Assembly (NCBI RefSeq): GCF_005222485.1
Contig: NZ_CP029078.1
Location: 6,227,501 to 6,291,500, forward strand
DNA: 64,000 nucleotides
DNA from: Streptomyces griseoviridis
Lineage (GTDB): Bacteria; Actinomycetota; Actinomycetes; Streptomycetales; Streptomycetaceae
Reading direction: 5' to 3'
In this document: in pieces, positions 47,035 to 56,632 of the stretch
How positions within the stretch are numbered: position 1 is the stretch's first letter
Layout: each line of letters opens with the position of its first letter
Notes under the pieces: model-generated
Database searches by the model: none
Seen by the model: only the letters and a program-made list of their open reading frames with translations
What the model was told of the DNA's origin: nothing
Program-made: the position numbers and the translations under genes

Positions 47035-47871
47035 ATGGCGAACTACACCGCCGCCGACGTCAAGAAGCTCCGCGAGCTCACGGGCGCCGGCATGATGGAC
47101 TGCAAGAAGGCGCTGGACGAGGCCGAGGGCAACGTCGACAAGGCCGTCGAGGCGCTCCGGATCAAGGGCCAGAAGGGCGTCGCCAAGCGCGAGGGCCGCT
47201 CCGCGGAGAACGGCGCCGTGGTGTCCCTCATCGCCGACGACAACACCTCCGGTGTCCTGGTCGAGCTGAAGTGCGAGACGGACTTCGTCGCCAAGGGCGA
47301 CAAGTTCCAGACCGTGGCCCGGCAGATCGCCGAGCACGTCGCCAAGACCTCCCCGGCCGACCTGGAGGCGCTGCTCGCCTCCGAGATCGAGGCCGGCAAG
47401 ACCGTCCAGGCGTTCGTCGACGAGGCCAACGCCAACCTCGGCGAGAAGATCGTCCTGGACCGCTTCGCGCAGTTCTCCGGCGGCTTCGTGAGCGCGTACA
47501 TGCACCGCACGATGCCCGACCTGCCCCCGCAGATCGGTGTCCTCGTCGAGCTGGACAAGCCGAACGCCGAGATCGCCAAGGGTGTCGCCCAGCACATCGC
47601 CGCCTTCGCGCCGAAGTACCTGGCCAAGGACGACGTCCCGGCCGACGTCATCGAGTCCGAGCGGCGCATCGCCGAGGAGACCACCCGCGCCGAGGGCAAG
47701 CCCGAGGCCGCGATCGCCAAGATCGTCGAGGGTCGTCTCAACGGCTTCTTCAAGGACGCCACGCTGCTCGGCCAGCCGTACGCGCTCGACAACAAGAAGT
47801 CGGTCCAGAAGGTTCTGGACGAGGCCGGTGTCACCCTGAAGCGCTTCTCGCGCATCAAGGTCGGCATCTGA
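47035..47871 (+). CDS. tsf: Elongation factor Ts
   Basis: 278 residues from ATG 47035, normal length. Exchanges nucleotide on EF-Tu. N-terminal UBA-like domain MANYTAADVKKLRELTGAGMMDCKKALDEAEGNVDKAVEALR; EF-Ts signature KGVAKREGRSAENGAVV and LVELKCETDFVAKGDKF; C-terminal TLLGQPYALDNKKSVQKVLDEAGVTLKRFSRIKVG. Weak purine-rich sequence (GAGAGAGATT) before the start. Second gene of rpsB-tsf. Confidence 0.97.
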   Translation: MANYTAADVKKLRELTGAGMMDCKKALDEAEGNVDKAVEALRIKGQKGVAKREGRSAENGAVVSLIADDNTSGVLVELKCETDFVAKGDKFQTVARQIAEHVAKTSPADLEALLASEIEAGKTVQAFVDEANANLGEKIVLDRFAQFSGGFVSAYMHRTMPDLPPQIGVLVELDKPNAEIAKGVAQHIAAFAPKYLAKDDVPADVIESERRIAEETTRAEGKPEAAIAKIVEGRLNGFFKDATLLGQPYALDNKKSVQKVLDEAGVTLKRFSRIKVGI

Positions 47872-47950
47872 GTCCGTACCGCGACCGGCGCCCACTCCCG
47901 ATAGGGTCGAGGGCACACGCGCGTGACGGACGCCAGTAGATCTGACGAGG

Positions 47951-48000
47951 AGGCCATTGCCGAGCATGGGATGCGAACGACACCCCAGCGGCAATGGCCT
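47951..48000 (+). promoter_or_regulatory. Leader hairpin in the tsf-pyrH gap
   Basis: AGGCCATTGCC (47951-47961) pairs perfectly over 11 bases with GGCAATGGCCT (47990-48000), followed by TCTTGG. The 28-nt loop contains a smaller TGGG/CCCA helix. It lies 43 nt before the pyrH ATG. It could end tsf transcripts or control pyrH; the loop is unusual for a simple terminator. Confidence 0.5.
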
Positions 48001-48042
48001 TCTTGGTATGTGCACCAGCGTGAAAGAGGCGGGAACTCGACG

Positions 48043-48801
48043 ATGACCACCAAGCCCCAGAAAAGCGACGACGGCAAGGTACGCGGACGGTTTCTGCTGA
48101 AGCTGTCAGGAGAGGCGTTCTCCGGCGGCGGCGGCCTTGGCGTCGACCCCGACGTGGTGCACAAGATCGCCCGTGAGATCGCGGCCGTCGTCCGCGACGG
48201 CGCCGAGGTCGCCGTCGTCATCGGCGGCGGCAACTTCTTCCGCGGCGCCGAACTCCAGCAGCGCGGCATGGACCGGGCCCGCTCCGACTACATGGGCATG
48301 CTCGGCACCGTGATGAACTGCCTCGCCCTCCAGGACTTCCTGGAGAAGGAGGGCATCGACAGCCGCGTCCAGACCGCCATCACCATGGGCCAGGTCGCCG
48401 AGCCGTACATTCCGCTGCGCGCCGTGCGGCACCTGGAGAAGGGCCGTGTCGTCATCTTCGGCGCGGGCATGGGCATGCCGTACTTCTCCACCGACACCAC
48501 CGCCGCCCAGCGCGCCCTGGAGATCGACGCCGAGGCGCTCCTCATGGGCAAGAACGGCGTGGACGGGGTCTACGACTCCGACCCCAAGACCAACCCCGAC
48601 GCGGTCAAGTTCGACGCGCTCGGGTACGGCGAGGTCATCACCCGTGACCTCAAGGTCGCCGACGCCACCGCCGTCACGCTGTGCCGCGACAACAAGCTCC
48701 CGATCCTCGTCTTCGAGCTTCTGGCCGAGGGCAATATCGCCCGCGCCGTCAAGGGTGAGAAGATCGGCACGCTTGTGGGTGACCAGGACGGTCGGCACTG
48801 A
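48043..48801 (+). CDS. pyrH: UMP kinase
   Basis: 252 residues from ATG 48043; the 40 upstream open codons run through the leader hairpin and are not family-like. Makes UDP from UMP. Amino-acid-kinase fold: [80 protein letters not shown] and [24 protein letters not shown], all intact. A spaced GAGGCGGGA precedes the start. Followed by frr and cdsA in the conserved order. Confidence 0.96.
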   Translation: MTTKPQKSDDGKVRGRFLLKLSGEAFSGGGGLGVDPDVVHKIAREIAAVVRDGAEVAVVIGGGNFFRGAELQQRGMDRARSDYMGMLGTVMNCLALQDFLEKEGIDSRVQTAITMGQVAEPYIPLRAVRHLEKGRVVIFGAGMGMPYFSTDTTAAQRALEIDAEALLMGKNGVDGVYDSDPKTNPDAVKFDALGYGEVITRDLKVADATAVTLCRDNKLPILVFELLAEGNIARAVKGEKIGTLVGDQDGRH

Positions 48802-48945
48802 CGGACGACACCCGCGGAGCCTGACCGGGGGATGGACAATGTCCCGCCGGTCGGGAACCGTGCAGGAACAAGACGCGACGCAGCCGGCCGCCGCCCTGAC
48901 CAGGAACAGCAGCCGGGCCTCACTCAAGACACGCAGGAGCAAGTG

Positions 48946-49503
48946 GTGATCGAAGAGACCCTCCTCGAGGCCGAGGAGAAGATGGAGAAGGCCGTCGTGG
49001 TCGCCAAGGAGGACTTCGCCGCGATCCGTACCGGCAGGGCGCACCCGGCGATGTTCAACAAGATCGTGGCCGACTACTACGGCGCACCGACGCCGATCAA
49101 CCAGCTGGCCTCGTTCTCCGTGCCGGAGCCGCGGATGGCCGTCGTGACCCCGTTCGACAAGACGGCCCTGCGCAACATCGAGCAGGCCATCCGCGACTCG
49201 GACCTGGGCGTCAACCCCAGCAACGACGGCAACATCATCCGCGTGGTGTTCCCCGAGCTGACCGAGGAGCGCCGCCGCGACTACATCAAGGTCGCCAAGG
49301 GCAAGGCCGAGGACTCCAAGGTGTCGATCCGCTCCGTGCGCCGCAAGGCCAAGGACGCCATCGACAAGCTCGTCAAGGACGGCGAGGTCGGCGAGGACGA
49401 GGGCCGCCGCGCGGAGAAGGAGCTCGACGACACCACCGCGAAGTACGTCGCCCAGGTGGACGAGCTGCTCAAGCACAAGGAAGCGGAGCTGCTCGAGGTC
49501 TGA
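48946..49503 (+). CDS. frr: Ribosome recycling factor
   Basis: 185 residues from GTG 48946, with CAGGAG six bases upstream, the exact family length; 38 upstream open codons are rejected. Splits post-termination ribosomes with [40 protein letters not shown] (helix 1), [41 protein letters not shown], and [60 protein letters not shown]. Stop overlaps the cdsA start (TGATG). Confidence 0.97.
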   Translation: MIEETLLEAEEKMEKAVVVAKEDFAAIRTGRAHPAMFNKIVADYYGAPTPINQLASFSVPEPRMAVVTPFDKTALRNIEQAIRDSDLGVNPSNDGNIIRVVFPELTEERRRDYIKVAKGKAEDSKVSIRSVRRKAKDAIDKLVKDGEVGEDEGRRAEKELDDTTAKYVAQVDELLKHKEAELLEV

Positions 49504-50627
49504 TGAACGACTCTTCCTGGGGAGCGCCGCAGCAGACCGGGTACTGGGGGCCGCCCGACCAGCGGCCGGTCCAGGGGGCTGCCCCGGCGGGTCCCGCGTA
49601 CGATGCGCCGCAGGCGCAGCAGACTCGCCCCATGCCCATCGTGCCCGAGGGACCCGCGTCCGGCGGAGACCAGGATGACGACCGGGGGGCCGCTCCGTGG
49701 AGCGGTCCCCCGTTCCGCGACGACACGCCGCACGCGCCGCCCCACCCGGCGGCCCAGCAGAATCCGGAGCCCATGCCCGACGCCCCGCAGCCGGCGCCCG
49801 CACCGCAGAAGAAGAGCGCGGGCCGTGACCTGGGCGCGGCCATAGGGGTCGGGGTCGGACTGGGTGTGGTGATCGTCGCGTCCCTGTTCTTCGTCAAGGC
49901 GGCGTTCGTCGGTGTCATAACGGTCGCGGTGGTCGTCGGGCTCTGGGAGCTGACCAGTCGGCTCCAGGAGCGCAAGGGCATCAAGGCGCCCCTGGTGCCG
50001 CTGGCGGTCGGCGGTGCCGCGATGGTCGTCGCCGGGTACGTCAGGGGCCCCGAGGGCGCCTGGGTGGCCATGGCGCTCACCGCGCTCGCCGTGCTCGTCT
50101 GGCGGATGACAGAGCCCCCCGAGGGCTACCTCAAGGACGTCACGGCCGGTGTCTTCGCCGCGTTCTACGTGCCGTTCCTCGCCACGTTCGTCGCGATGAT
50201 GCTCACCGCCGACGACGGTCCCTGGCGGGTGCTGACGTTCCTGGTGCTGACCGTCGTCAGCGACACCGGCGCCTACGCCGTCGGCTGGCGCTTCGGCACC
50301 CACAAGCTCGCCCCGCGCATCAGCCCGGGAAAGACCCGCGAGGGTCTCATCGGCGCGGTCACCTTCGCCATGGTGGCCGGTGCGCTGTGCGTGCAGTTCC
50401 TGATCGACGACGGCACCTGGTGGCAGGGTCTGGTGATCGGCTTCGCGGTCGCCGCCACCGCGACCCTGGGCGACCTCGGCGAGTCCATGATCAAGCGGGA
50501 CCTCGGCATCAAGGACATGGGCACGCTGCTGCCGGGCCACGGCGGCATCATGGACCGGCTCGACTCCCTGCTGCCGACGGCACCGGTGGTCTGGCTGCTC
50601 CTCGTGCTGTTCGTCGGTTCCGGCTGA
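49503..50627 (+). CDS. cdsA: Phosphatidate cytidylyltransferase CdsA
   Basis: 374 residues from ATG 49503, coupled to frr. Makes CDP-diacylglycerol for phospholipid synthesis. A long hydrophilic Pro/Gln/Asp-rich N-terminus (to about 105) precedes about seven or eight membrane spans beginning [26 protein letters not shown]. The CDP-alcohol synthase signature [29 protein letters not shown] is near residue 255, and [35 protein letters not shown] near 325 is the second half of the catalytic site. The soluble N-terminal extension is common in actinobacteria. Confidence 0.95.
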   Translation: MNDSSWGAPQQTGYWGPPDQRPVQGAAPAGPAYDAPQAQQTRPMPIVPEGPASGGDQDDDRGAAPWSGPPFRDDTPHAPPHPAAQQNPEPMPDAPQPAPAPQKKSAGRDLGAAIGVGVGLGVVIVASLFFVKAAFVGVITVAVVVGLWELTSRLQERKGIKAPLVPLAVGGAAMVVAGYVRGPEGAWVAMALTALAVLVWRMTEPPEGYLKDVTAGVFAAFYVPFLATFVAMMLTADDGPWRVLTFLVLTVVSDTGAYAVGWRFGTHKLAPRISPGKTREGLIGAVTFAMVAGALCVQFLIDDGTWWQGLVIGFAVAATATLGDLGESMIKRDLGIKDMGTLLPGHGGIMDRLDSLLPTAPVVWLLLVLFVGSG

Positions 50628-50752
50628 CCCGGCCGCCACCTGCGCGAACGAGACCCCGGCGAGCGATTTCGCCGGGGCTCTCGCATGCCGGGGGGCCCGT
50701 TGTCCACAGGGCGCGCGGGGCATTCCGTCGGATCTGCGACACTGGGACGACC

Positions 50753-51859
50753 ATGCCCAAGCCCGGAGAACTCACATTCGTCGCCCCGCGCGCCGCCAAG
50801 AAGCCGCCGCGGCATCTCGCCGACCTCACGCCCGCCGAGCGCAAGGACGCCGTGGCCGAGATCGGGGAGAAGCCGTTCCGCGCCAAGCAGCTCTCGCAGC
50901 ACTACTTTGCGCGCTACGCCCACGACCCGGCCGAGTGGACGGACATCCCGGCCGGCTCCCGCGAGAGACTGCGCGAGGCGCTGCTGCCCGAGCTGATGAC
51001 CGTCGTGCGGCATCTGTCGACCGACGAGGGCGCCACCCGCAAGACCCTGTGGCGCCTCTTCGACGGGACGCTCGTCGAGTCGGTGCTGATGCGCTACCCG
51101 GACCGGGTCACCATGTGCATCAGCTCGCAGGCCGGCTGCGGGATGAACTGCCCGTTCTGTGCGACGGGGCAGGCCGGTCTCGACCGGAACCTGTCGACCG
51201 GCGAGATCGTGCACCAGATCGTCGACGGCATGCGGGCGCTGCGTGACGGCGAGGTGCCGGGCGGGCCCGCGCGGCTCTCCAACATCGTCTTCATGGGCAT
51301 GGGCGAGCCGCTCGCCAACTACAAGCGGGTCGTCGGCTCGATCCGCGCCCTCACCGACCCCGCCCCCGACGGCCTCGGCCTCTCGCAGCGCGGCATCACC
51401 GTGTCGACGGTCGGTCTGGTCCCGGCCATCAACCGGTTCGCCGACGAGGGCTTCAGGTGCCGGCTCGCGATCTCCCTGCACGCCCCCGACGACGAGCTGC
51501 GCGACACCCTCGTCCCGGTGAACACCCGCTGGAAGGTGCGCGAGGTCCTGGACGCCGGGTTCGAGTACGTCGAGCGCTCCGGGCGGCGCCTCTCCATCGA
51601 GTACGCGCTGATCCGGGACATCAACGACCAGGCGTGGCGCGGTGACCGGCTCGGGCGGCTCCTGCGGGGCAAGCCCGTGCACGTCAACCTGATCCCGCTG
51701 AACCCCACGCCGGGCTCGAAGTGGACCGCCTCGCGGCCCGAGGACGAGAAGGCGTTCGTGGAGGCCATCGCCGCCCACGGGGTGCCGGTGACCGTCCGGG
51801 ACACCCGCGGGCAGGAGATCGACGGTGCCTGTGGTCAGCTCGCCGCCACCGAGCGGTAA
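50753..51859 (+). CDS. rlmN: 23S rRNA A2503 / tRNA A37 C2-methyltransferase RlmN (radical SAM)
   Basis: 368 residues from ATG 50753. The radical-SAM cluster CGMNCPFC supplies Cys129, Cys133 and Cys136 (Cys-x3-Cys-x2-Cys); the C-terminal DGACGQLA has the second catalytic cysteine at about 360. [18 protein letters not shown] (about 182-199) and [16 protein letters not shown] are conserved. It lies 125 nt after cdsA; GACACT (50738-50743) before the ATG hints at a leaderless promoter. The TPP riboswitch follows its stop by 37 nt, so read-through into the thiamine genes is possible. Confidence 0.95.
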   Translation: MPKPGELTFVAPRAAKKPPRHLADLTPAERKDAVAEIGEKPFRAKQLSQHYFARYAHDPAEWTDIPAGSRERLREALLPELMTVVRHLSTDEGATRKTLWRLFDGTLVESVLMRYPDRVTMCISSQAGCGMNCPFCATGQAGLDRNLSTGEIVHQIVDGMRALRDGEVPGGPARLSNIVFMGMGEPLANYKRVVGSIRALTDPAPDGLGLSQRGITVSTVGLVPAINRFADEGFRCRLAISLHAPDDELRDTLVPVNTRWKVREVLDAGFEYVERSGRRLSIEYALIRDINDQAWRGDRLGRLLRGKPVHVNLIPLNPTPGSKWTASRPEDEKAFVEAIAAHGVPVTVRDTRGQEIDGACGQLAATER

Positions 51860-51896
51860 CCTGGGCCCGTAATCCAGCCATCTCACATCTTCATAT

Positions 51897-51989
51897 TCCG
51901 ACAGGGGAGCGCCACAGCGCTGAGAGTGCGGCAACCGGGCCGCAGACCCTCTGAACCTCGCCCAGGTCATTCTGGGTAGGAAGTTCGGA
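51897..51989 (+). promoter_or_regulatory. TPP riboswitch (THI element)
   Basis: All conserved blocks are present in order: ACAGGGGAGC, GCTGAGAGTGCGGC with the variable P3 arm, AGACCCTCTGAACCTCGCCC, then GGTCATTCTGGGTAGGAAGT. The closing P1 helix pairs TCCGA (51897-51901) with TCGGA (51985-51989). It senses thiamine pyrophosphate and lies 93 nt upstream of the transporter start. This identifies the downstream genes as thiamine-related. Confidence 0.95.
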
Positions 51990-52008
51990 CACTACTCATG
52001 CTGTTGCG

Positions 52009-52076
52009 CCCTGCCCGGGAGCCGTCCGCGGTTTCCCGGGCAGGGCCGCGTCTCTTCCTGGTCACCCCCAGGAGGA
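52009..52076 (+). promoter_or_regulatory. Riboswitch expression platform: large hairpin plus ribosome-binding-site hairpin
   Basis: A perfect 12-bp stem CCCTGCCCGGGA (52009-52020) / TCCCGGGCAGGG (52034-52045) follows the aptamer. Next, TCCTGG (52056-52061) can pair with CCAGGA (52068-52073), which includes part of the GGAGGA ribosome binding site (52071-52076) of the lipoprotein gene. This arrangement fits translational control, with TPP favouring the closed ribosome binding site; the switching partner of the aptamer is not resolved here. Confidence 0.6.
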
Positions 52077-52081
52077 ATCCA

Positions 52082-53155
52082 GTGCAGACCAAGAAGCTCA
52101 CGGCACTCGCCGTCGGCATCGGCCTCGTCACGCTCTCCGCGTGCGGCGGCTCGGGCGGCGGCGCCGCGGCCGACAGCAAGACCGTCACCCTCGTCAGCCA
52201 CGACTCGTGGGCCGTCTCCAAGAAGGTCGTCGCGGACTTCGAGAAGCGGTCCGGCTACACGCTCAAGGTCCTCGAGGACGGCGACGCGGGCCAGGCCGTC
52301 AACAAGGCGATCCTCACCAAGGACAACCCGCAGGGCGACGTCTTCTTCGGCGTCGACAACACCCTGCTCTCCCGGGCCCTCGACAACGGCCTCTTCCAGC
52401 CGTACACGGCGAAGGGCGCCGACACGGTCGAGGCGCGCTACCGCGCCGACCAGGACAAGCACCGCGTCACCCCCATCGACTCGGGCGACATCTGCGTCAA
52501 CTACGACAAGGCGTACTTCAGCGCCCACAAGCTGACCCCGCCGACCTCCTTCGACGACCTGACCAAGCCCGCCTACAAGAACCTCCTCGTCACCGAGAAC
52601 GCCGCCACCTCCTCGCCCGGCCTCGGCTTCCTGCTCGGCACCGCCGCCCGCTACGGCGACGGCGGCTGGCCCGCCTACTGGAAGAAGCTGAAGGCCAACG
52701 GCGTCAAGGTCGTCGACGGCTGGGAGCAGGCCTACAACGAGGAGTTCTCCGGGTCGGCCGGCGGCAGGAAGGCCAAGGGCGACCGCCCGCTCGTCGTCTC
52801 GTACGCCTCCTCGCCGCCCGCCGAGGTCGTCTACGCCGACCCGCGGCCGGCCACCGCGCCCACCGGCGTCGCCACCGGCACCTGCTTCCGCCAGACCGAG
52901 TACGCGGGCCTGCTCAGCAACGCCCGCAACACCGCGGGCGGCAAGGCGCTGATCGACTTCCTGATCGGCAAGGAGTTCCAGCAGGACATGCCGCTCAATA
53001 TGTTCGTCTACCCGGTGGTCGAGGGCGCGAAGGTGCCCGCCGTCTTCACCGAGTACGGTCCGCAGGCCGGCGACCCGCAGACGCTGGCCCCCGACCGGAT
53101 CGCCGCACACCGCGACCAGTGGGTCAAGACGTGGACGTCACTCGTACTGAAGTAG
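52082..53155 (+). CDS. thiB: Thiamine ABC transporter substrate-binding lipoprotein (ThiB-like)
   Basis: 357 residues from GTG 52082 (GGAGGA five bases upstream). Signal VQTKKLTALAVGIGLVTLSACGG with lipobox LSAC (Cys21). TbpA/ThiB fold: VTLVSHDSWAVSKKVVADFEKRSGYTLKVLEDGDAGQAVNKAILTK, ICVNYDKAYFSAHKLTPPTSFDDLTKPAYKNLLVTENAATSSPGLGFLLGTAARYG and GWEQAYNEEFSG, with the E. coli ThiB-like order. Such proteins are often labelled iron-binding by family, but the upstream TPP riboswitch makes thiamine, TPP or a precursor the likely ligand. ATG 51998 would extend it through the regulatory hairpins and is rejected. Overlaps the permease by 25 nt. Confidence 0.9.
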   Translation: MQTKKLTALAVGIGLVTLSACGGSGGGAAADSKTVTLVSHDSWAVSKKVVADFEKRSGYTLKVLEDGDAGQAVNKAILTKDNPQGDVFFGVDNTLLSRALDNGLFQPYTAKGADTVEARYRADQDKHRVTPIDSGDICVNYDKAYFSAHKLTPPTSFDDLTKPAYKNLLVTENAATSSPGLGFLLGTAARYGDGGWPAYWKKLKANGVKVVDGWEQAYNEEFSGSAGGRKAKGDRPLVVSYASSPPAEVVYADPRPATAPTGVATGTCFRQTEYAGLLSNARNTAGGKALIDFLIGKEFQQDMPLNMFVYPVVEGAKVPAVFTEYGPQAGDPQTLAPDRIAAHRDQWVKTWTSLVLK

Positions 53156-54813
53156 CCGGCGCCCCGGCCGGCCCCCGCGGCCGGAAGGGGAACGCGGCGC
53201 GGCTCGGTCTGATGGCCCTGCCCGTCGCGTTCTTCGGGGTGTTCTTCGCCTACCCGGTCGCGGCGATCGTCGCGCGCGGACTGCGGGTCGACGGGGTCTG
53301 GCGGCTCGGGCGGATCGCGGACGTCCTCGGGCAGTCGGGCATCCGGCACGTCCTGTGGTTCACCACCTGGCAGGCGCTCGCCTCCACCGCCCTCACCCTG
53401 CTGGTCGCGCTGCCCGGCGCCTACGTCCTGGCCCGCTACGACTTCCCCGGCCGGCACCTGGTGCGGGCCGTGGTGACGGTCCCGTTCGTGCTGCCGACGG
53501 TCGTCGTCGGCACGGCGTTCCTGGCGCTCGTCGGCCGCGGCGGACTCCTCGACGAGCTGTGGGGCGTCCGCCTCGACACCACCGTCTGGGCGATCCTGCT
53601 GGCGCACGTCTTCTTCAACTACGCCGTCGTCGTCCGGACCGTGGGCGGGCTGTGGGCGCAGCTCGACCCGCGGCAGGAGGAGGCGGCCCGGATGCTGGGC
53701 GCCTCGCCGTTCGCGGCCTGGCGCAAGGTGACGCTGCCCGCGCTCGGACCCGCGCTGGCCGCCGCCACCCTGATGGTGTTCCTGTTCACCTTCACCTCCT
53801 TCGGCGTCGTCCAGATCCTCGGCGGTCCCACCTTCTCCACCCTGGAGGTGGAGATCTACCGGCAGACCTCCGAGATCTTCGACCTGTCGACGGCCGCCGT
53901 CCTCACCCTCGTCCAGTTCGCCGCCGTCGGCGCGATCCTCGCCGTGCACGCCTGGACGGTACGGCGCCGGGAGAGCGCGCTGCGCCTGGTCGACCCGGCG
54001 CTGACCGCCAGGCGGCCGCGCGGCGCCCGCCAGTGGACGCTGCTCGGCGCGGTCCTCGCCACCGTCGCGCTGCTGGTCGTGCTGCCGCTCGCGGTGCTGG
54101 TGCGGCGCTCCCTCGACGCACCCGGGCTCGGCTACTACCGGGCGCTGACCCGCGACGACGGCGGGACCTTCCTGGTGCCGCCGATCCAGGCGGTCGGCAA
54201 CTCCCTCCAGTACGCCCTCGCCGCCACCGCCATCGCCGTGTTGATCGGCGCGCTGGCCGCCGCCGCGCTGGCCCGCAGGGACGCGGGACGGCTGGTGCGC
54301 GGCTTCGACGCGCTGCTGATGCTGCCGCTCGGGGTGTCCGCGGTGACCGTCGGCTTCGGGTTCCTGATCGCCCTCGACGAGCCGCCGCTCGACCTGCGGT
54401 CCTCCTGGATCCTGGTGCCGCTCGCGCAGGCCCTGGTGGGTGTCCCCTTCGTGGTGCGGACCATGCTGCCCGTGCTGCGCGCGGTGGACGGCAGGCTCAG
54501 GGAGGCCGCCGCGGTCCTCGGGGCGTCGCCGTGGCGGGTCTGGCGCGAGGTCGATCTGCCGCTGGTGCGGCGGGCGTTGCTGGTCGCGGCCGGCTTCGCG
54601 TTCGCGGTCTCGCTCGGTGAGTTCGGGGCGACGGTGTTCATCGCCCGGCCCGACAACCCGACGCTGCCGGTCGCCGTGGCCCGGCTGCTGGGCCGCCCCG
54701 GCGATCTCAACTACGGCCAGGCGATGGCCCTTTCGACGATTCTCATGGTGGTGTGCGCGGTGGCCCTGCTGGTTCTGGAACGGCTGCGCACCGACCGGAG
54801 CGGGGAGTTCTGA
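53131..54813 (+). CDS. thiP: Thiamine ABC transporter permease (ThiP-like, fused double domain)
   Basis: 560 residues from GTG 53131, starting inside thiB. Two binding-protein-dependent permease domains of about six helices each in one chain. Each has the EAA cytoplasmic loop: EEAARMLGASPFAAWRKVTLPALGPAL (about residues 181-207) and REAAAVLGASPWRVWREVDLPLVRRALL (about 455-482), contacting the ATPase. The fused build matches ThiP (and the FbpB iron family). Overlaps thiQ by TGATG. Under the same riboswitch through operon structure. Confidence 0.92.
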   Translation: MDVTRTEVAGAPAGPRGRKGNAARLGLMALPVAFFGVFFAYPVAAIVARGLRVDGVWRLGRIADVLGQSGIRHVLWFTTWQALASTALTLLVALPGAYVLARYDFPGRHLVRAVVTVPFVLPTVVVGTAFLALVGRGGLLDELWGVRLDTTVWAILLAHVFFNYAVVVRTVGGLWAQLDPRQEEAARMLGASPFAAWRKVTLPALGPALAAATLMVFLFTFTSFGVVQILGGPTFSTLEVEIYRQTSEIFDLSTAAVLTLVQFAAVGAILAVHAWTVRRRESALRLVDPALTARRPRGARQWTLLGAVLATVALLVVLPLAVLVRRSLDAPGLGYYRALTRDDGGTFLVPPIQAVGNSLQYALAATAIAVLIGALAAAALARRDAGRLVRGFDALLMLPLGVSAVTVGFGFLIALDEPPLDLRSSWILVPLAQALVGVPFVVRTMLPVLRAVDGRLREAAAVLGASPWRVWREVDLPLVRRALLVAAGFAFAVSLGEFGATVFIARPDNPTLPVAVARLLGRPGDLNYGQAMALSTILMVVCAVALLVLERLRTDRSGEF

Positions 54814-55832
54814 TGCTGCTCAGCCTCGACGACGCGACCGTCAGGTTCGGCGGCCGGGCGGTGCTCGACACCGTCGGCCTCGAGGTCGCCGAGCACGAGA
54901 CCGTCTGCGTGCTGGGCCCCAGCGGCAGCGGGAAGTCGACCCTGCTGCGGGCGGTCGCGGGGCTGCAACCCCTGTCGGACGGACGGGTGTTCCTCGACGG
55001 ACGTGACCAGTCGGGGGTGCCCGCGCACCGGCGCGGGGTCGGCCTCATGTTTCAGGACCACCAGCTGTTCCCGCAGCGGGACGTGGGCGGCAACGTCGCC
55101 TTCGGACTGCGGATGCGCGGCGCGGGCAAGGGCGAACAGGAGCGCCGGGTGGGGGAGTTGCTCGACCTGGTCGGGCTGCCTGGCGCCGCCCGCCGGGCCG
55201 TCGCCGCGCTGTCGGGCGGTGAGCAGCAGCGGGTGGCGCTCGCGCGGGCGCTCGCGCCGTCGCCCCGGCTGCTGATGCTGGACGAGCCGCTCGGCCAGCT
55301 CGACCGCTCGCTGCGGGAGCGGCTCGTCGTCGAACTGCGGGAGCTGTTCGGCCGGTTGGGCACCACCGTGCTCGCCGTCACGCACGACCAGGGCGAGGCG
55401 TTCGCGCTCGCCGACCGGGTGGTGGTGATGCGGGACGGACGCATCGCCCAGTCCGGCAGCCCGCTGGAGGTCTGGCAGCACCCGGCGGACGCGTTCGTGG
55501 CCCGCTTCCTCGGCTTCGAGAACGTGGTGGAGGCCACCGTCGCGGGCACCGCGGCCGTCACCCCCTGGGGCAAGCTCGCGGTCCCCGAGGGCGCCCCCCA
55601 GGGCCCCCGCACCCTGCTGGTGCGCCCGGCCGGCGTCCGGCTCGTCCCGGCCGACGAGGGCCTGCGCTGCACGGTCACCGCCCGCACCTTCCGCGGCACC
55701 CATGTCGCCGTCCATCTCCAGCCGCGGGACGCGCCGCGCCTGGAGGCGGCCTGCCCGCTGCGCCTCGCGCCGGGGACGGGGGACGCGGTCGGGGTGGAGT
55801 TCGACCCGGCGGAGATCCTGGTCCTGGACTGA
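54813..55832 (+). CDS. thiQ: Thiamine ABC transporter ATP-binding protein (ThiQ-like, with C-terminal TOBE-type extension)
   Basis: 339 residues from ATG 54813, longer than E. coli ThiQ (about 230). Walker A LGPSGSGKSTLLRAVAG (about residues 32-48), Q-loop LMFQDHQLFPQRDVGGNVAFGL, signature LSGGEQQRVALARALA (about 133-148), Walker B LLMLDEPLGQLD and switch His in THDQGEAFALADR. Residues about 230-339 form a beta-rich regulatory domain as in CUT1/iron-type ATPases. Completes a thiBPQ operon; stop followed by a convergent hairpin. Confidence 0.92.
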   Translation: MLLSLDDATVRFGGRAVLDTVGLEVAEHETVCVLGPSGSGKSTLLRAVAGLQPLSDGRVFLDGRDQSGVPAHRRGVGLMFQDHQLFPQRDVGGNVAFGLRMRGAGKGEQERRVGELLDLVGLPGAARRAVAALSGGEQQRVALARALAPSPRLLMLDEPLGQLDRSLRERLVVELRELFGRLGTTVLAVTHDQGEAFALADRVVVMRDGRIAQSGSPLEVWQHPADAFVARFLGFENVVEATVAGTAAVTPWGKLAVPEGAPQGPRTLLVRPAGVRLVPADEGLRCTVTARTFRGTHVAVHLQPRDAPRLEAACPLRLAPGTGDAVGVEFDPAEILVLD

Positions 55833-55886
55833 CCGGCGTCCCGGGCCGCCACGGGCGCCGTACGTCCTCGCGCGGGCCGGACACAC

Positions 55887-55919
55887 GTGCGGCCCGCCCC
55901 TGGACGGGACGGGCCGCAC
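55887..55919. terminator. Bidirectional terminator between thiQ and the LAETG gene
   Basis: GTGCGGCCCG (55887-55896) pairs perfectly with CGGGCCGCAC (55910-55919) around a 13-nt loop that can pair further; 17 nt from the end of the convergent LAETG gene. Confidence 0.65.
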
Positions 55920-55936
55920 GCGCACGCTACGAGGGG

Positions 55937-56632
55937 TCAGCTACCGCTGTTGGCCCCACGGCGACGCATGCCGAAGAACACGGCACCGCCACCGATGACG
56001 ACCAGCGCGGCGGCCAGACCGGCGATGAGGCCGGTGTTGGAGTTCGCACCGGTCTCGGCGAGGTTGGAGTCACCGACCGCGGGGGACGGCGCGTTGCTCG
56101 CCGTGCCCGCCGGGGCGGTGGTGCTCTCCGACGGCGACTTCGACGGAGCCGGGGACTCCGTCTCCTCGGCCGGCGGGGTCGCCGACTCGGAGGGCGACGG
56201 GGTCTCCGACGGTGCCGGGGTCTCGTCCTTCTTGCAGGCCTCGGACGGGGTGGTCAGGTTCGGCTTGATGTCCTCGTCGACCAGGTTCCCGGCCTTGACG
56301 TGGATGCGGTACTCGGCGTTCGGCTTCCAGTCCTCGGTGAACGTCACCGTGGTGCCCTGGCGGGAACCCTTGATCTCCTGCGCTTCGCCGACCTGGTGGG
56401 CGTCGGCGCCGTTGTTCTCCAGGAAGACCGTGATGACGGCCGCCTGACCCGAAGCGTCCTTGTCGGTGACGACGATCTGACCCTTTTCGCCGACACAGCT
56501 GGCTTCGGCCGAGAATTCGCGGATGTTGCAGGCCAGCGCTGTGTTGGTGACACCCAGAGCGAGCGCCACGGTAGCGGAGGCAACACCCAGAACGCGCACG
56601 GTACGGCGTGCGCTGCGGCGAGTTATGGACAC
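55937..56632 (-). CDS. LAETG-anchored (sortase substrate) cell-surface protein
   Basis: 231 residues from GTG 56632 (AAAGGAC upstream). N-terminal signal [35 protein letters not shown] with cleavage expected near ALA-CN (about residue 34), a globular beta-rich part to about 128 ([35 protein letters not shown]), a Pro/Ser/Glu/Thr linker ([21 protein letters not shown]), then the sorting signal [11 protein letters not shown], a hydrophobic span [20 protein letters not shown] and [10 protein letters not shown] tail. LAxTG is the class E sortase motif of streptomycetes. No sortase gene is adjacent. Driven by a good promoter upstream. Confidence 0.9.
   Translation of the reverse strand: MSITRRSARRTVRVLGVASATVALALGVTNTALACNIREFSAEASCVGEKGQIVVTDKDASGQAAVITVFLENNGADAHQVGEAQEIKGSRQGTTVTFTEDWKPNAEYRIHVKAGNLVDEDIKPNLTTPSEACKKDETPAPSETPSPSESATPPAEETESPAPSKSPSESTTAPAGTASNAPSPAVGDSNLAETGANSNTGLIAGLAAALVVIGGGAVFFGMRRRGANSGS

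Noticed and set aside
51998..52081. ATG start for the thiamine lipoprotein or a leader peptide
   Set aside because: It reads through the riboswitch hairpins and lacks a ribosome binding site; GTG 52082 has both the site and a correct lipoprotein signal.
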